Positions 63,478-64,000 of a stretch of 64,000 nucleotides of DNA are shown one piece after another. Position 1 is the stretch's first letter. Every line of letters begins with the position of its first letter. The stretch spans positions 124,001-188,000 of the forward strand of contig NZ_VDMA02000005.1 of NCBI RefSeq assembly GCF_006334915.2, written 5' to 3'. Under the pieces are notes generated by a model. It did no database searches and had not been told where the DNA came from. It saw only the letters and a program-made list of their open reading frames with translations. The translations under genes were made by a program, and so were the position numbers. Origin of the DNA: Microbispora catharanthi (GTDB lineage Bacteria; Actinomycetota; Actinomycetes; Streptosporangiales; Streptosporangiaceae).

Positions 63478-64000
63478 ATGTCGTTCGTGAAGCGCGCCGT
63501 CGGCCGTCTGGTCCACCGGGGGTGGGCCTATGTGCGGGAGGCCGCGGCGATCAGCCCGGCCGCCCAGGGCGGCTATCGGTTCCGCAGCATGGGCGAGGGA
63601 GTGTGCCTGTCCTTCCCCCAGGGCGCCATCTTCGGCGAGCAGTGGATCGAGATCGGCTCGCACACGCTCGTCGGGGAGCGGGTGTCGATCTCCGCCGGCA
63701 TGGGCCCCGGCGTGGACCTCGGGCCCGACTCGATCGTGCGGATCGGCCGGGGCTGCTCGATCGGCAGGGGCAGCCACATCGTCGGCCACCAGTCCATCGA
63801 CATCGGCGACGACGTCTTCACCGGCCCCTACGTCTACATCACCGACCAGAACCACGTGTACGACGACCCCGAGACGCCCATCGGGCGGCAGTGGCCGCGC
63901 AACAAGCCGGTCTCCATCGGCTCGGGATCCTGGATCGGGACGGGGGCGATCATCCTGCCGGGGACGCGCATCGGCCGCCAGTCGGTGGTCGCGGGCGGCG
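63478..64000 (+). CDS. hexapeptide-repeat (left-handed beta-helix) acyltransferase, 3' end cut by window
   Basis: The frame is open from ATG 63478 to the window edge (174 codons). Repeats of the IG/V-x4 type run from about residue 50 (WIEIGSHTLVGERVSISAG, SIVRIGRGCSIGRGSHIVGH, SIDIGDDVFTGPYVYITDQNHVYDDPETP). The catalytic-type His lies in ITDQNHVYDD, as in CysE/LacA/WbbJ-like O-acetyltransferases, followed by VSIGSGSWIGTGAIILPG. Its target is probably a sugar or cell-wall polysaccharide. Divergent from pyrG. Confidence 0.9.
   Translation, partial: MSFVKRAVGRLVHRGWAYVREAAAISPAAQGGYRFRSMGEGVCLSFPQGAIFGEQWIEIGSHTLVGERVSISAGMGPGVDLGPDSIVRIGRGCSIGRGSHIVGHQSIDIGDDVFTGPYVYITDQNHVYDDPETPIGRQWPRNKPVSIGSGSWIGTGAIILPGTRIGRQSVVAGG

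Overview
This is a high-GC actinomycete chromosome segment. The block near the right end, pyrG - NUDIX - xerD - parA - scpA - scpB - rluB - aroH - tyrA - (cmk - der), is the order usual in Actinobacteria. The many LuxR/SARP/TetR/MarR/MerR regulators, the lanthipeptide locus, the phosphopantetheinyl transferase and the GTG/TTG starts point to a filamentous actinomycete, perhaps Streptosporangiales. The family-level placement is inference only.

Layout. 1-2053: 3' part of a secreted M4 (thermolysin-like) protease with a P-domain. 2115-5925: a large LuxR (LAL) regulator and a PlsC acyltransferase. 5977-8880: a two-gene lanthipeptide locus, with a small precursor peptide (LanA, core with two Cys) followed 24 nt later by a lyase-kinase-cyclase synthetase that keeps the cyclase zinc ligands (class IV, LanL-like). 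9185-11703: a thiamine-diphosphate enzyme translationally coupled to a cyclase/formamidase-family hydrolase. 13478-17410: a dihydroxyacetone phosphorylation module (MIP channel, DhaK, DhaL, divergent IclR regulator, DhaM, dedicated HPr), with the same operator-like sequence at both promoters. 17465-23896: a SARP/AfsR-type regulator, an AhpD-like protein, a MarR-controlled membrane protein and hypotheticals.

24000-28300 is an accessory stretch. It holds a cupin, a truncated YxiG-like gene, a DUF5984 protein, a PH-domain protein and a Cys-rich secreted protein. It ends in what looks like the scar of an integrative element: a TTA-containing membrane/excisionase-like fusion gene and an integrase C-terminal fragment, lying between two imperfect copies of the 3' end of a small smr gene.

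28600-47000 carries a CBS protein, aminopeptidase P, a very large membrane M48 peptidase, Sfp-type PPTase, a CDF transporter, an LprG-P55-like lipoprotein/MFS operon, MarR-cupin and TetR-MFS divergent pairs with clear operators, and a two-component system. 45578-63321 is the conserved block. It is interrupted between cmk and tyrA by a regulated transporter island (MerR/MMPL, then a MerR-PP2C fusion coupled to an MFS exporter). The window ends in a hexapeptide acyltransferase.

Recurring themes are 4-bp ATGA/GTGA stop-start overlaps, divergent regulator/target pairs with readable palindromic operators, a set of genes that look leaderless (TANNNT box 6-8 nt before the start codon), and short in-frame tandem repeats. 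I saw no tRNA, rRNA, CRISPR array or intact insertion sequence.
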